A stretch of 64,000 nt of DNA, from assembly GCA_002477755.1 (NCBI GenBank), contig DLKD01000033.1:1-64000 (forward strand). Direction: 5' to 3'. The translations under genes and the position numbers were made by a program. Below, in pieces: positions 17,973 to 24,772 of the stretch. A model generated the notes under the pieces. The model had not been told where the DNA came from, ran no database searches, and saw nothing but the letters and a program-made list of their open reading frames with translations. The first letter of the stretch is position 1. The number at the start of each line of letters is the position of its first letter. The DNA comes from Gordonia sp. UBA7599 (lineage in GTDB: Bacteria > Actinomycetota > Actinomycetes > Mycobacteriales > Mycobacteriaceae).

Positions 17973-18863
17973 CTACAACAGCCTTGCCCGCGTCAGCGCC
18001 TTCGTCAGTCGGGGGATCATGTGCCCACCGCGCAGGTCATCCCAATCCCAGCGGACCACGTCGCGCCCCGTCGACCGGATTGCGTTCTCGCGGTTCTTCT
18101 CCCTGATGATCGCCGCCGCAACGTCCTCACCTGGACGTCGGTGCTCCAAGTACTTGCCCTCACCGTCGAATTCGCCGTTGACCAGACAGTCGAAATCGAA
18201 ATCCAGGAAGTACTGCTTCCCCTCCACCCATAACTCCCGCTGAAGCACCGGAATCGGCAGCTTCGCTCCGATCATCTGGGCGCGACTCCACGACTCACCC
18301 GGGTTCGCGGACTCGCCATCAGCCAGTTCAAGTGCCCTCCGCGCGACCCGGATTCCCCGACACTGGCGCCCCGCGCACATCTGTTCCATCCATTCCCGGC
18401 TGGCACCGGTACGAAGTGCCGAGTCCATGATCGTCAAAGCGGCCGGGAAGCGACTCGCGCAGGCCAGATCGACTGCGGTCCGCTCGATCCCGGTGACCGC
18501 CACCCCCTCGACGACGGTGATCTCGTCATCAGACAGCTGACCCGCGTGTAGGTGCCGCACTCCTCTGACGTTGCCGTTGACCCGAGCACTGGTGAAGTGC
18601 ACGCGCCGTAGATCCGGGCCGAGCATCGCAAGTCCCAGAACCGCGGCCGCCGACTGGTGGCTCAGCACACAATCGGTCCCGGACTTGGTCGCTACGCCTA
18701 TCGACATCAGCCGATGCCGTTGCTCTGGGCGGAGTGCTCGGGTGTTGACGCGGGTATAGCAACCGGGCGCAAGTCGTTCGAGTCGGGCGAGGTCTCGGTC
18801 GCTCAGGCCCTCGGTCAGGGCGTCCGCACGGTAGACGATGGCGTTGGTGGCGGGGAGATCCAT
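17973..18863 (-). CDS. AbiEi-like protein with DUF559/PD-(D/E)XK-like C-terminus
   Basis: A 296-residue protein. The N-terminal half (CYTRVNTRAL, HQSAAAVLGL, VTGIERTAVDLACA) matches the AbiEi antitoxin-like family common in Actinobacteria. The C-terminal third (FLDFDFDCLVNGEFDGEGKY) has the spacing of Asp ... Glu-x-Lys seen in very-short-patch-repair-like nucleases. No AbiEii toxin lies next to it, so it is a solitary gene and not an obvious toxin-antitoxin partner. It has a strong ECF-type promoter of the kind found at the T7SS loci in this window, with the ATG 10 bases past the -10. Repeat copies flank both ends. Confidence 0.75.
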   Translation of the reverse strand: MDLPATNAIVYRADALTEGLSDRDLARLERLAPGCYTRVNTRALRPEQRHRLMSIGVATKSGTDCVLSHQSAAAVLGLAMLGPDLRRVHFTSARVNGNVRGVRHLHAGQLSDDEITVVEGVAVTGIERTAVDLACASRFPAALTIMDSALRTGASREWMEQMCAGRQCRGIRVARRALELADGESANPGESWSRAQMIGAKLPIPVLQRELWVEGKQYFLDFDFDCLVNGEFDGEGKYLEHRRPGEDVAAAIIREKNRENAIRSTGRDVVRWDWDDLRGGHMIPRLTKALTRARLL

Positions 18864-18868
18864 GTCTT

Positions 18869-18898
18869 CTTAGACGCACGAAGGGACCATTTGGCTCC
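18869..18898 (-). promoter_or_regulatory. ECF (SigM-like) promoter for the AbiEi-like gene
   Basis: Read on the minus strand: GGAGCC (18893-18898), a 16-base spacer and CGTCTAAG (CGTC at 18873-18876). The ATG at 18863 follows nine bases later, so the transcript is probably leaderless. Confidence 0.7.
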
Positions 18899-18916
18899 CC
18901 GCGCCCTCGTCCCGTC

Positions 18917-18989
18917 GACAACCGCTACCGGTCCCGACAACAGCTACCGTTGCGACGGTAGCGGTTGTCGGATGCTGTAGCCGTTGTGG
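18917..18989. repeat. Nested-hairpin intergenic repeat, copy 2
   Basis: Outer arms GACAACCGCTAC and GTAGCCGTTGTG, inner arms GACAACAGCTACCGT and ACGGTAGCGGTTGTC around TGCG. It lies between the divergent AbiEi-like gene and the SDR gene, ending 18 bases before the SDR start, so it must overlap that gene's promoter or leader. Confidence 0.85.
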
Positions 18990-19007
18990 TGCCGATACGC
19001 TCAAGGT

Positions 19008-19853
19008 ATGGCAAACAAGACCGCAATCATCACCGGCGGTGCCCGCGGCATGGGCCTCGCGACGGCCAAGATCATGGCCGCCGACCACCACATCGTCCTC
19101 AGCGATGTCGACGGTGAGGCGCTCGCAGCCGCGGTCGCCGAGATCGAGTCCGACGGCGGCACCGCGGAGTTCGTCGTCGCCGACATCACCGACCGCGCCC
19201 AGGTCGACGCGGTGTTCGCAGGCGCGGCGCAGGCAGGCGGGCTGCGCGCCGTCGTCCACGCCGCCGGGGTGAGCCCGCGGATGGGTTCGGCGGAGAAGAT
19301 CATCGAGATCAACGCCGTCGGCACGATCAACGTCGTCGAGGCCGCGCTGGCCGTCGCCGACGAGGGGTTCGCCGTCGTCAACGTCGCCTCGATCGCCGCG
19401 GTGATGGTCCCCGGGTTCATGATCCCCAAACGCGCGTTCGGCTACGCCCGCACCGACGTCGACAAGCTCCGCCAGAAGCTCATCGCCGCATCGAACCGCA
19501 CCGGGAAGAGGGCGGCCCCCAAGCAGGCCTATCCCATCTCGAAGGCCTTCGTCGTCTGGTACTCCGCGGAGATGGCGGCGGCATTCGGCGCGTCGGGTGC
19601 ACGCATCCTGTCGGTTTCGCCGGGCTCCTTCGACACCGAGATGGGCCGGCTGGAGGAGTCGGGCGGCTCGGGCCAGCTGACCCAGTTCGCCGCGCTCAAG
19701 CGTTTCGGCCGACCCGAGGAGATCGCCGAACTCCTCGCTTTTTGCGCCAGCTCCAAACCGGGCTACCTCACCGGCGTCGACATCCTCTGCGACGGTGGCA
19801 CAAAAGCCGGCATGGGCCTCAAAGAGATGATCACCCTCGCCCGCGGGGCGTGA
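19008..19853 (+). CDS. Short-chain dehydrogenase/reductase (SDR)
   Basis: A 281-residue classical SDR that uses NAD(P)H to oxidise an alcohol or reduce a ketone. It has the TGGARGMG cofactor motif (residues 9-16), the INAVGT asparagine helix and the YPISK catalytic Tyr-Lys; the catalytic Ser falls in NVASIAAV. The stretch AFGYARTDVDKLRQKLIAASNRTGK before the Tyr is longer than usual. The ATG at 19008 follows CAAGG. Substrate is unknown. The HhH gene starts 8 bases after its stop, so the two are probably co-transcribed. Confidence 0.9.
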   Translation: MANKTAIITGGARGMGLATAKIMAADHHIVLSDVDGEALAAAVAEIESDGGTAEFVVADITDRAQVDAVFAGAAQAGGLRAVVHAAGVSPRMGSAEKIIEINAVGTINVVEAALAVADEGFAVVNVASIAAVMVPGFMIPKRAFGYARTDVDKLRQKLIAASNRTGKRAAPKQAYPISKAFVVWYSAEMAAAFGASGARILSVSPGSFDTEMGRLEESGGSGQLTQFAALKRFGRPEEIAELLAFCASSKPGYLTGVDILCDGGTKAGMGLKEMITLARGA

Positions 19854-19861
19854 GGCCGGCC

Positions 19862-20041
19862 ATGGAAGACCGTGGACTCGAGTTTGATGGCGTGCGCATT
19901 GGCCGCCCAGCCACCGGCGCTCTGATCGACGCGGGCTACCGCACACTCGCCGACCTGCCCGACGACCTGGACGAACTGCTCGGTCTTCACGGTGTCGGCC
20001 CATCGGCGGTACGACGGCTGAACGAGATACGCCGGCGCTAA
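19862..20041 (+). CDS. Small helix-hairpin-helix protein
   Basis: A 59-residue protein with a single helix-hairpin-helix motif (DLDELLGLHGVGPSAVRRLNEI), the fold that grips the DNA backbone in many repair enzymes. Similar stand-alone HhH proteins are annotated as putative DNA-binding proteins. It starts 8 bases after the SDR stop and is therefore probably translated from the same message. Nothing shows a link between the two functions. Confidence 0.75.
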   Translation: MEDRGLEFDGVRIGRPATGALIDAGYRTLADLPDDLDELLGLHGVGPSAVRRLNEIRRR

Positions 20042-20047
20042 CCCACC

Positions 20048-20088
20048 AAGGCCCAAAGTCCCGACCCCTTCGGTCTATTGGGTCCAAA
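20048..20088 (+). promoter_or_regulatory. Two DevR/DosR-like boxes upstream of the globin-like gene
   Basis: The minus strand at 20048-20065 reads TCGGGACTTTGGGCC, whose left half is the perfect DosR half site TCGGGACTTT. A weaker box, TTCGG...TTGGGTCC..AA, lies at 20069-20088. The centres are about 22 bases apart, the arrangement of paired sites in DosR-regulated mycobacterial promoters such as hspX. The next start codon is 16 bases downstream. Confidence 0.55.
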
Positions 20089-20104
20089 TGGCAGCATCGA
20101 AACC

Positions 20105-20527
20105 ATGACACGAACCGGGCTCAGCGGGGCGGTCGCACGATCGATGGAGATCTACGACGAAGAGCTGGGCGATCCGACCATGGCGATCTACCAACGATTC
20201 TTCGCCGCCAACCCCGACGCCGAGGACCTCTTCGGCGAAGGTGGAGACATATACAGCGAGCGGCGGATGATGACCGGCATCTTCGGACTGCTCCTCGACC
20301 TCGCCGACGGAACGCTGGATCCCGAGTCCAGTGCGTGGTGGGTGAACGACCATGTCTCCTGGGAGGTCACCCGGACGATGTTCGAGTCGATGTTCACCTG
20401 CATCGTCGACGAGTTCCGCGCCGGACTAGGCGAGTCCTGGGACCCGCAGATGGAGGCGGATTGGGCCGAGGTACTCGCCCGGTGGGCCACCGTTGTGCGG
20501 GTACGACTCGACGACAACGGCATCTGA
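20105..20527 (+). CDS. Globin-like protein
   Basis: A 140-residue all-helical protein that follows the bacterial globin plan: IYQRFFAANPDAEDLF in the B/C-helix region, MMTGIFGLLLDLADG as helix E, then NDHVSWEV with His83 in the proximal position and WDPQMEADWAEVLARWATVV as helices G/H. The alignment to flavohemoglobin-type globins was made by eye. The typical distal Tyr/Gln pair is not obvious, so ligand chemistry is uncertain. DevR/DosR-like boxes directly upstream point to control by hypoxia or nitric oxide, which fits a globin. The ATG at 20105 is chosen over a GTG-like start that would lie within the boxes. Confidence 0.65.
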   Translation: MTRTGLSGAVARSMEIYDEELGDPTMAIYQRFFAANPDAEDLFGEGGDIYSERRMMTGIFGLLLDLADGTLDPESSAWWVNDHVSWEVTRTMFESMFTCIVDEFRAGLGESWDPQMEADWAEVLARWATVVRVRLDDNGI

Positions 20528-20580
20528 TCTACATCAGCAGCACTATCCGCACAGCCCACCAATCGACTGCTATTCTCGAT

Positions 20581-20595
20581 GTAGCAAACTGCTAC
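20581..20595. promoter_or_regulatory. Operator-like inverted repeat of the toxin-antitoxin module
   Basis: GTAGCA-AAC-TGCTAC is a perfect inverted repeat placed between a possible TATTCT -10 (20571-20576) and the AGGAGG ribosome site of the antitoxin gene. Binding here would block transcription, as expected for autoregulation by a ParD-like antitoxin. Confidence 0.6.
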
Positions 20596-20606
20596 AGGAG
20601 GTTGTC

Positions 20607-20987
20607 ATGACCGCTCCGGATAGAGTGACCCGCTTCTCCGGCGACCTGTTCGACGAGGCTGTCAAGGCTGGCGCACGCGAGAATCGCTCCGCCAGACAGC
20701 AGTTGGAGCATTGGGCGCGCCTCGGCCAATCCGTCTCGAATCAGACGAGCGCATCCCGCAGTCGCGTCGAGGCAGCACTTGCCGGCAAGCTCGCGAGCGA
20801 GGACTTGACCACCGAGGAGGCCGTTGTCTTCGACGCCGAGATCGCCACGCTGATCAAAACCAAGCTGCCGACGATCAACCACGTTGAGGAGCGCGCAACC
20901 GCGGGGTATTCGTCCGTCATACTTCACGACGGGGTCCTGATCGAGTGCCTGCCCGACGGATCACGTCGTCCGCTCGTTGATGAGTAG
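20607..20987 (+). CDS. ParD-like antitoxin
   Basis: A 126-residue protein whose first half (VTRFSGDLFDEAVKAGARENRSARQQLEHWARLG) matches the ParD-like antitoxin family that pairs with zeta-type kinases. The second half has a charged helix and a short C-terminal tail that probably covers the toxin. The ATG at 20607 has an AGGAGG site at ideal distance. It overlaps the toxin gene by eight bases, giving coupled translation, and an inverted repeat just upstream suggests self-repression. Confidence 0.82.
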   Translation: MTAPDRVTRFSGDLFDEAVKAGARENRSARQQLEHWARLGQSVSNQTSASRSRVEAALAGKLASEDLTTEEAVVFDAEIATLIKTKLPTINHVEERATAGYSSVILHDGVLIECLPDGSRRPLVDE

Positions 20988-21555
20988 TCCTCGCCTGGAC
21001 CTGGTCGCCGGATGCAACGGCGCGGGAAAGTCGACCCTGATTCGAACCCTCCTTCGACCTGCGCTACCCGGATCGACCTACGTCAACGCCGACGACATCG
21101 CCCATTCAAAGTGGCCCGGCGACGAAGAGAAGAAGTCCTATGAGGCCGCCCGCCTGGCAGACCATGCGCGCACGACGCTGCTTGAACACGGACATCCGTT
21201 CATCACAGAGACCGTGTTCTCGCACCCGTCAAAACTGGAACTGATCGACGAGGCCATCGGGCTCGGCTTCCGGGTTGTGCTTCACATCGTCATGGTCCCT
21301 GAAGAAGTGGCCGTCCGTCGCGTTCACTCGCGCGTCCTCTCAGGTGGACACTCTGTCCCCGAGGACAAGATCCGTGCCCGATACCAGCGGCCGTTACTCG
21401 CAGCCGCAGTATGTCGAAGCACTGAAGCATTCGTTTATGACAACGGTGATGAACAGACTGTTCTGGTTGCCGAATTCGAACGAGGCTTTGCCACGGCCGC
21501 AGCCTGGCCAGCCTGGACACCTGCGGCGATCAGCGCACTGACGCCCGCGGTATAG
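20980..21555 (+). CDS. Zeta-toxin-like kinase
   Basis: A 191-residue P-loop kinase of the zeta toxin/AAA_33 group. Zeta toxins phosphorylate UDP-N-acetylglucosamine or related sugars and block wall synthesis. Walker A is GCNGAGKST (residues 11-19); YVNADDIA and FITETVFSHPSK are substrate-site signatures, and VHSRVLSGGHSVPEDKIRARY is the lid arginine region. The start is ATG 20980, overlapping the antitoxin's last codons. The exact phosphorylated target cannot be read from sequence. Confidence 0.87.
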   Translation: MSSPRLDLVAGCNGAGKSTLIRTLLRPALPGSTYVNADDIAHSKWPGDEEKKSYEAARLADHARTTLLEHGHPFITETVFSHPSKLELIDEAIGLGFRVVLHIVMVPEEVAVRRVHSRVLSGGHSVPEDKIRARYQRPLLAAAVCRSTEAFVYDNGDEQTVLVAEFERGFATAAAWPAWTPAAISALTPAV

Positions 21556-21562
21556 CCAATCC

Positions 21563-22240
21563 GTGACTGCACGGGTGTTGTCCGACCCTCCGGATAGTTT
21601 GCAGGACATGCGAGAGGCCGAGGAGTTCTGTTTGGCAGAGCCGATCACTTTCGAGATCGACTGCCACGTCGGGGATGACCGGGAAAATGTCACGCGTCAC
21701 CCCATCACCGTCAATCCCGACTGGTCAGTGGTCACGCCTCACGACATGGAGGTAGAGCGGATCGCCGCGGCATTCGGTTCAAGGATGTCTTGCCTGGAGT
21801 TGGACAAGTCAATCAAGGCTGTTCAGCGGTTCATCAAAATCAATCAGCGACGCGAATTCGTGCCCGTCGAACACCTGTACGCCTCCGAGTGGCGACTGGA
21901 CGGCCACTACTTCCCGAGTGTCTACGCGGCCGCCGCTCACGCCCGCTCGGCCCAGTTCGCCGCGAGTAGGGAGATCGCACACGATTGGCAAACTCGGCAA
22001 GTCGCCGAAGGTATCCGGTGGTGGACTGCTGATCGACTCGATATCGAGCAGTTCGACGCCAACCATCCGTGGGTCAGGGAGTACAACGGCCTACGCCGCC
22101 TCTGGCACGCAGGAATCCATCCGACCGCGATTCGCCGGTTGCGCGAGCTGCTGGGCTCTCCTCCCACCGCACTCTCGGTGTCCGACTACATCGCCGCCGC
22201 CTACAGCGGCTCGCCGCCACGTTTCCAACGCAGCAAGTAG
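21563..22240 (+). CDS. Uncharacterised protein
   Basis: A 225-residue protein not recognised as a known family. It has no signal peptide or membrane segment. The C-terminal half is rich in Trp, Arg and His (IAHDWQTRQVAEGIRWWTAD, LRRLWHAGIHPTAIRRL), and the latter stretch resembles a short helical DNA- or RNA-contacting element. It starts 7 bases after the zeta-like toxin, so it may be a third gene of that operon. The GTG at 21563 gives the longest frame; an ATG at 21608 (MREAEEFCLAEP) is also plausible. Its GC content looks slightly lower than the core genes, consistent with an accessory origin. Confidence 0.6.
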   Translation: MTARVLSDPPDSLQDMREAEEFCLAEPITFEIDCHVGDDRENVTRHPITVNPDWSVVTPHDMEVERIAAAFGSRMSCLELDKSIKAVQRFIKINQRREFVPVEHLYASEWRLDGHYFPSVYAAAAHARSAQFAASREIAHDWQTRQVAEGIRWWTADRLDIEQFDANHPWVREYNGLRRLWHAGIHPTAIRRLRELLGSPPTALSVSDYIAAAYSGSPPRFQRSK

Positions 22241-22363
22241 GTTGCCCACGGAGACGCGAGGCGTATAGCTCCTCGCCGTGTTGGATCTGCGGGGCATATC
22301 GGCACGATTCGGTCTCTGAGAGGCGACAATGAGTGTCAAGTCGCGTAGATCGAAGGGCTCCTC

Positions 22364-22930
22364 ATGCGTCTTCCGTCCGTACTCGTCAAGCTCGCACTGG
22401 CCACCTCGGCCCTGGCAGCGATCGGCGCCTTCCCTGTCGGCGCCGCCAACGCGGCACCCGCCGCTCCGCTTCACTACGGCGGCGGATGTGTGCTCTATCC
22501 GAACAACCGTGCAGCGACGATCGACTCGCTGCGCTACCGCTGCAACTGGGGTCAGCAGGACCGGATCTATCTGCGCGCCCAGGCGGGCGCGGTGCCGATG
22601 GGACCGAAGAACGGGTGGGTGATCCGCCCACCCCTGTTGCCGGAGATCGCCTCGGGTCTCTGGATGGGCAAGACGTTTCGGACCGGCCCCAACGGCGGCG
22701 CTCTGATGAACCTGATCACCGGCGCACGGATCGAGGGGTTCCCCGCCTACGTCTACCGGGGCCGGTCCCGCATCGACGGCAAGCCCGCGTGGGTGTTCAA
22801 CTACACGCCGTCGCTGGTGTTGCCGGTCTACGACGAGGTCCGCGAGGTGACGCCCGGGGTGTGGATGGGCTTCAACTGGTGGCAAGGCATCTTCAACCAG
22901 CCTCAGCTACTCGGTTTCGCGCTGGCCTGA
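22364..22930 (+). CDS. Secreted protein of unknown function
   Basis: A 188-residue protein with a clear Sec signal peptide (residues 1-30, MRLPSVLVKLALATSALAAI, with cleavage near AANA-APA). The mature part has two cysteines (GGCVLY and RYRCNW) that could form a disulfide, and many aromatic residues. WVIRPPLLPEIASGLWMGKTF and PGVWMGFNWWQG look like a repeated W-M-G motif. Similar hypothetical secreted proteins occur in related genera, but no function is recognised. It stands alone and ends 9 bases before the convergent phosphatase-like gene. Confidence 0.75.
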   Translation: MRLPSVLVKLALATSALAAIGAFPVGAANAAPAAPLHYGGGCVLYPNNRAATIDSLRYRCNWGQQDRIYLRAQAGAVPMGPKNGWVIRPPLLPEIASGLWMGKTFRTGPNGGALMNLITGARIEGFPAYVYRGRSRIDGKPAWVFNYTPSLVLPVYDEVREVTPGVWMGFNWWQGIFNQPQLLGFALA

Positions 22931-22939
22931 GCCCCTGGG

Positions 22940-23467
22940 TCACGCGTCGTAGCAGCACCCCGGCACGACCTGCACAGCGAAGAACGACTCGGAACCGTCG
23001 CATAGCAGGGCTTGGGCGACCGGACCTGCGACGACGATTGCCGACGACGGTGCGCGCAGCGCCCACGCCTTGATCCGATCGACGAATGCGACGACGGTCT
23101 CGCCACCGTGCGGGCGCGACGCGGGATCGCCGAACCAAGCCCCCAGTTCGGAGCCCGGGATCTCCTCAGGTAGTCGCCCGGCCCATTTTCCGACGTCGAG
23201 ACTGGCCAACCCGGCGTCGACGATGACCGCCGTCGACACCAGCGAAGCCGTCTCACGCGTCGCCAGCTCAGGACCGCAGATCACTGATGTGAACGTCAGG
23301 CCCAGCGCCTCTACATCGGAGCGGCCACGATCATCGAGCGCTACGTCGGACTCGCCGAAGCGCACCAGGTGGTTGGGCCCGGTGCGCCCGGCGACTACGA
23401 CCCGCCGCTGTGTCGACGACGGTCCGATGAGTGACGTCCGATCAGCGCGCCGACGCGACGAGTTCAC
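22940..23467 (-). CDS. Degenerate histidine-phosphatase-like protein
   Basis: A 175-residue protein with the fold of the phosphoglycerate-mutase/histidine-phosphatase superfamily: DRGRSDVEALG, ICGPELATRETA and HGGETVVAFVDRIKAW are family landmarks. The catalytic RHG motif is absent; the first strand reads VVVAGRTGPNHLVRFG, so phosphatase activity is doubtful. It overlaps the end of cbtA by 26 bases, making it the third gene of the cobalt transport operon. CobC-type phosphatases of this superfamily act in cobalamin synthesis, but the missing histidine argues for a binding or regulatory role. The true start could be further inside. Confidence 0.7.
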   Translation of the reverse strand: MNSSRRRADRTSLIGPSSTQRRVVVAGRTGPNHLVRFGESDVALDDRGRSDVEALGLTFTSVICGPELATRETASLVSTAVIVDAGLASLDVGKWAGRLPEEIPGSELGAWFGDPASRPHGGETVVAFVDRIKAWALRAPSSAIVVAGPVAQALLCDGSESFFAVQVVPGCCYDA

Positions 23468-24266
23468 CCGCAGCGTCAGTAGTGCGACGACCGATCGCGG
23501 AGATCGCGGCGGCGAACACCAAGGTCAACACCGTCCACAACACCACCTGGTTGGTGATCGCGTAGACCCGGAAGTCACCGATCACCCCACCGGGGAATCC
23601 GGGGAACACGATCGCGCCCTGGTCGTTCTTCAGCGGCTCGGGGACCTCGTGGAACTCCGGCAGCAGTGCCTTCGCGATCGCGATCACCACGAGGTAGCCG
23701 ATGCCGGCGACCGTCGTCGAAGCGAGGCCGCCGAGGCGGTCACGCAACTGCAGCGCCACCACGACGGCAATGACCATGGCGATCACCGACACCAGTGTGA
23801 TGGTCAGGAACGCCCCCGACCGCTCTCCGATGGTGTCGTCGTTGCCGACGGCCGGTGGGTTCGCCGGGTAGACGAAGAACGGCACACCGAACGCGGCGAT
23901 GAAGCCCAGCAGGCCGACGACCGCGGTCACGGCACGCGGATCCGTGGCCGGCCAGCGCCGCCCGACGTAGGCCCACAGCACCGTGAATGCGACGGCGAAA
24001 AAGACGCCCATCGACAGCGCGAACACGACGGTGCCGACACCGGCGCCGATGTTCTCCTGGACCGAGCGGGTGAAGACCTCGGCGCCATCGCCGTGGTGAC
24101 CGTGGCCCGACGCGGCTTCCAGCGCCTCTTCGGCCGCGCCGCGGCCCTCTTCGTAGGAGATCGCCTTGGCGACCTGTGGCTCGATGAAGATCCGCGCGAA
24201 AATGAACGAGATGATTCCGGCGATGAGGCCAGCAAAGAGCCCCGCGCCGATGAACTTGCGCTCCAT
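23442..24266 (-). CDS. cbtA: Cobalt transporter subunit CbtA
   Basis: A 274-residue integral membrane protein of the CbtA family, proposed to take up cobalt for cobalamin synthesis. It opens with a membrane helix (FIGAGLFAGLIAGIISFIFARIFI) and has about five to six membrane segments. A histidine cluster (HGHHGDGAE) in the first periplasmic loop is a likely metal-binding site. It lies 20 bases downstream of cbtB, and both follow a cobalamin riboswitch, so expression should fall when cobalamin is plentiful. Confidence 0.92.
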   Translation of the reverse strand: MERKFIGAGLFAGLIAGIISFIFARIFIEPQVAKAISYEEGRGAAEEALEAASGHGHHGDGAEVFTRSVQENIGAGVGTVVFALSMGVFFAVAFTVLWAYVGRRWPATDPRAVTAVVGLLGFIAAFGVPFFVYPANPPAVGNDDTIGERSGAFLTITLVSVIAMVIAVVVALQLRDRLGGLASTTVAGIGYLVVIAIAKALLPEFHEVPEPLKNDQGAIVFPGFPGGVIGDFRVYAITNQVVLWTVLTLVFAAAISAIGRRTTDAAGELVASAR

Positions 24267-24286
24267 GGTTGCTTCCGTCCCCTTAC

Positions 24287-24508
24287 TCAGTGGCAGGGGA
24301 AGCCGAGGAAGTGCCGCGAGTCATGGATGAACTCGTGGATGTGGGTGTCGGACCCGAACACCGAAACGGCGCCCTGGTCGTAGCCCAGGAAGTAGTAGGC
24401 CAGCGCCGCAAGCAGCACGGCCGCAGTCAGCGTCAGCGCGGCGCTCAACGCGGTCAGGTTGGGCACGGGTACGGCGAGCGCGCGCTTGGCGGCTGTCACC
24501 TGAGTCAT
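24287..24508 (-). CDS. cbtB: Cobalt transporter subunit CbtB
   Basis: A 73-residue protein with a single membrane helix (about residues 20-42) and the diagnostic C-terminal tail THIHEFIHDSRHFLGFPCH, whose histidines and cysteine probably pass cobalt to CbtA. It is the first gene after the cobalamin riboswitch and is followed by cbtA. Confidence 0.93.
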   Translation of the reverse strand: MTQVTAAKRALAVPVPNLTALSAALTLTAAVLLAALAYYFLGYDQGAVSVFGSDTHIHEFIHDSRHFLGFPCH

Positions 24509-24554
24509 ATCGGGTCCTTTCGTCGGCGGATCTCGCGTCCGCGTTCTGTGCGTC

Positions 24555-24665
24555 CGTCAGCGCGGTGTCCTGACTCGGCGTCGGCGGGAAACCGGCGACT
24601 CACAGTGGCGCGACCGTCCCGGACTCGCACCGGGTTCCCCGCTTCTGCTGACCTGATCACTGTAG
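24555..24665 (-). ncRNA. Cobalamin riboswitch
   Basis: On the minus strand, upstream of cbtB, the conserved elements occur in order: GGGAA, CCGGTGCGAGTCCGG, CCACTGTGA and the B12 box AGTCAGGA (about 24564-24577). The box is followed by CGCG-rich sequence that could pair for switching. It should reduce cbtBA expression when adenosylcobalamin is bound. Ends are approximate. Confidence 0.92.
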
Positions 24666-24772
24666 CCCCCGACGGCCCTGCAGGTTCGACGTCATGCGCA
24701 TCGCGCGCTCTCGGTGTTGTCCGCTTCGACGTCACACGCCTCTCTGTCAGAGGAGTCGGGAAGAATGGACCC

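Noticed and set aside
22091..22885. 264-codon minus-strand frame over the secreted protein gene
   Set aside because: Opposite strand to a protein with a clear signal peptide; no domain recognised.
24269..24772. N-terminal extension of the Lhr frame
   Set aside because: It crosses the cobalamin riboswitch and the cbtB coding strand and has no helicase sequence. GTG 24773 fits the known Lhr start.
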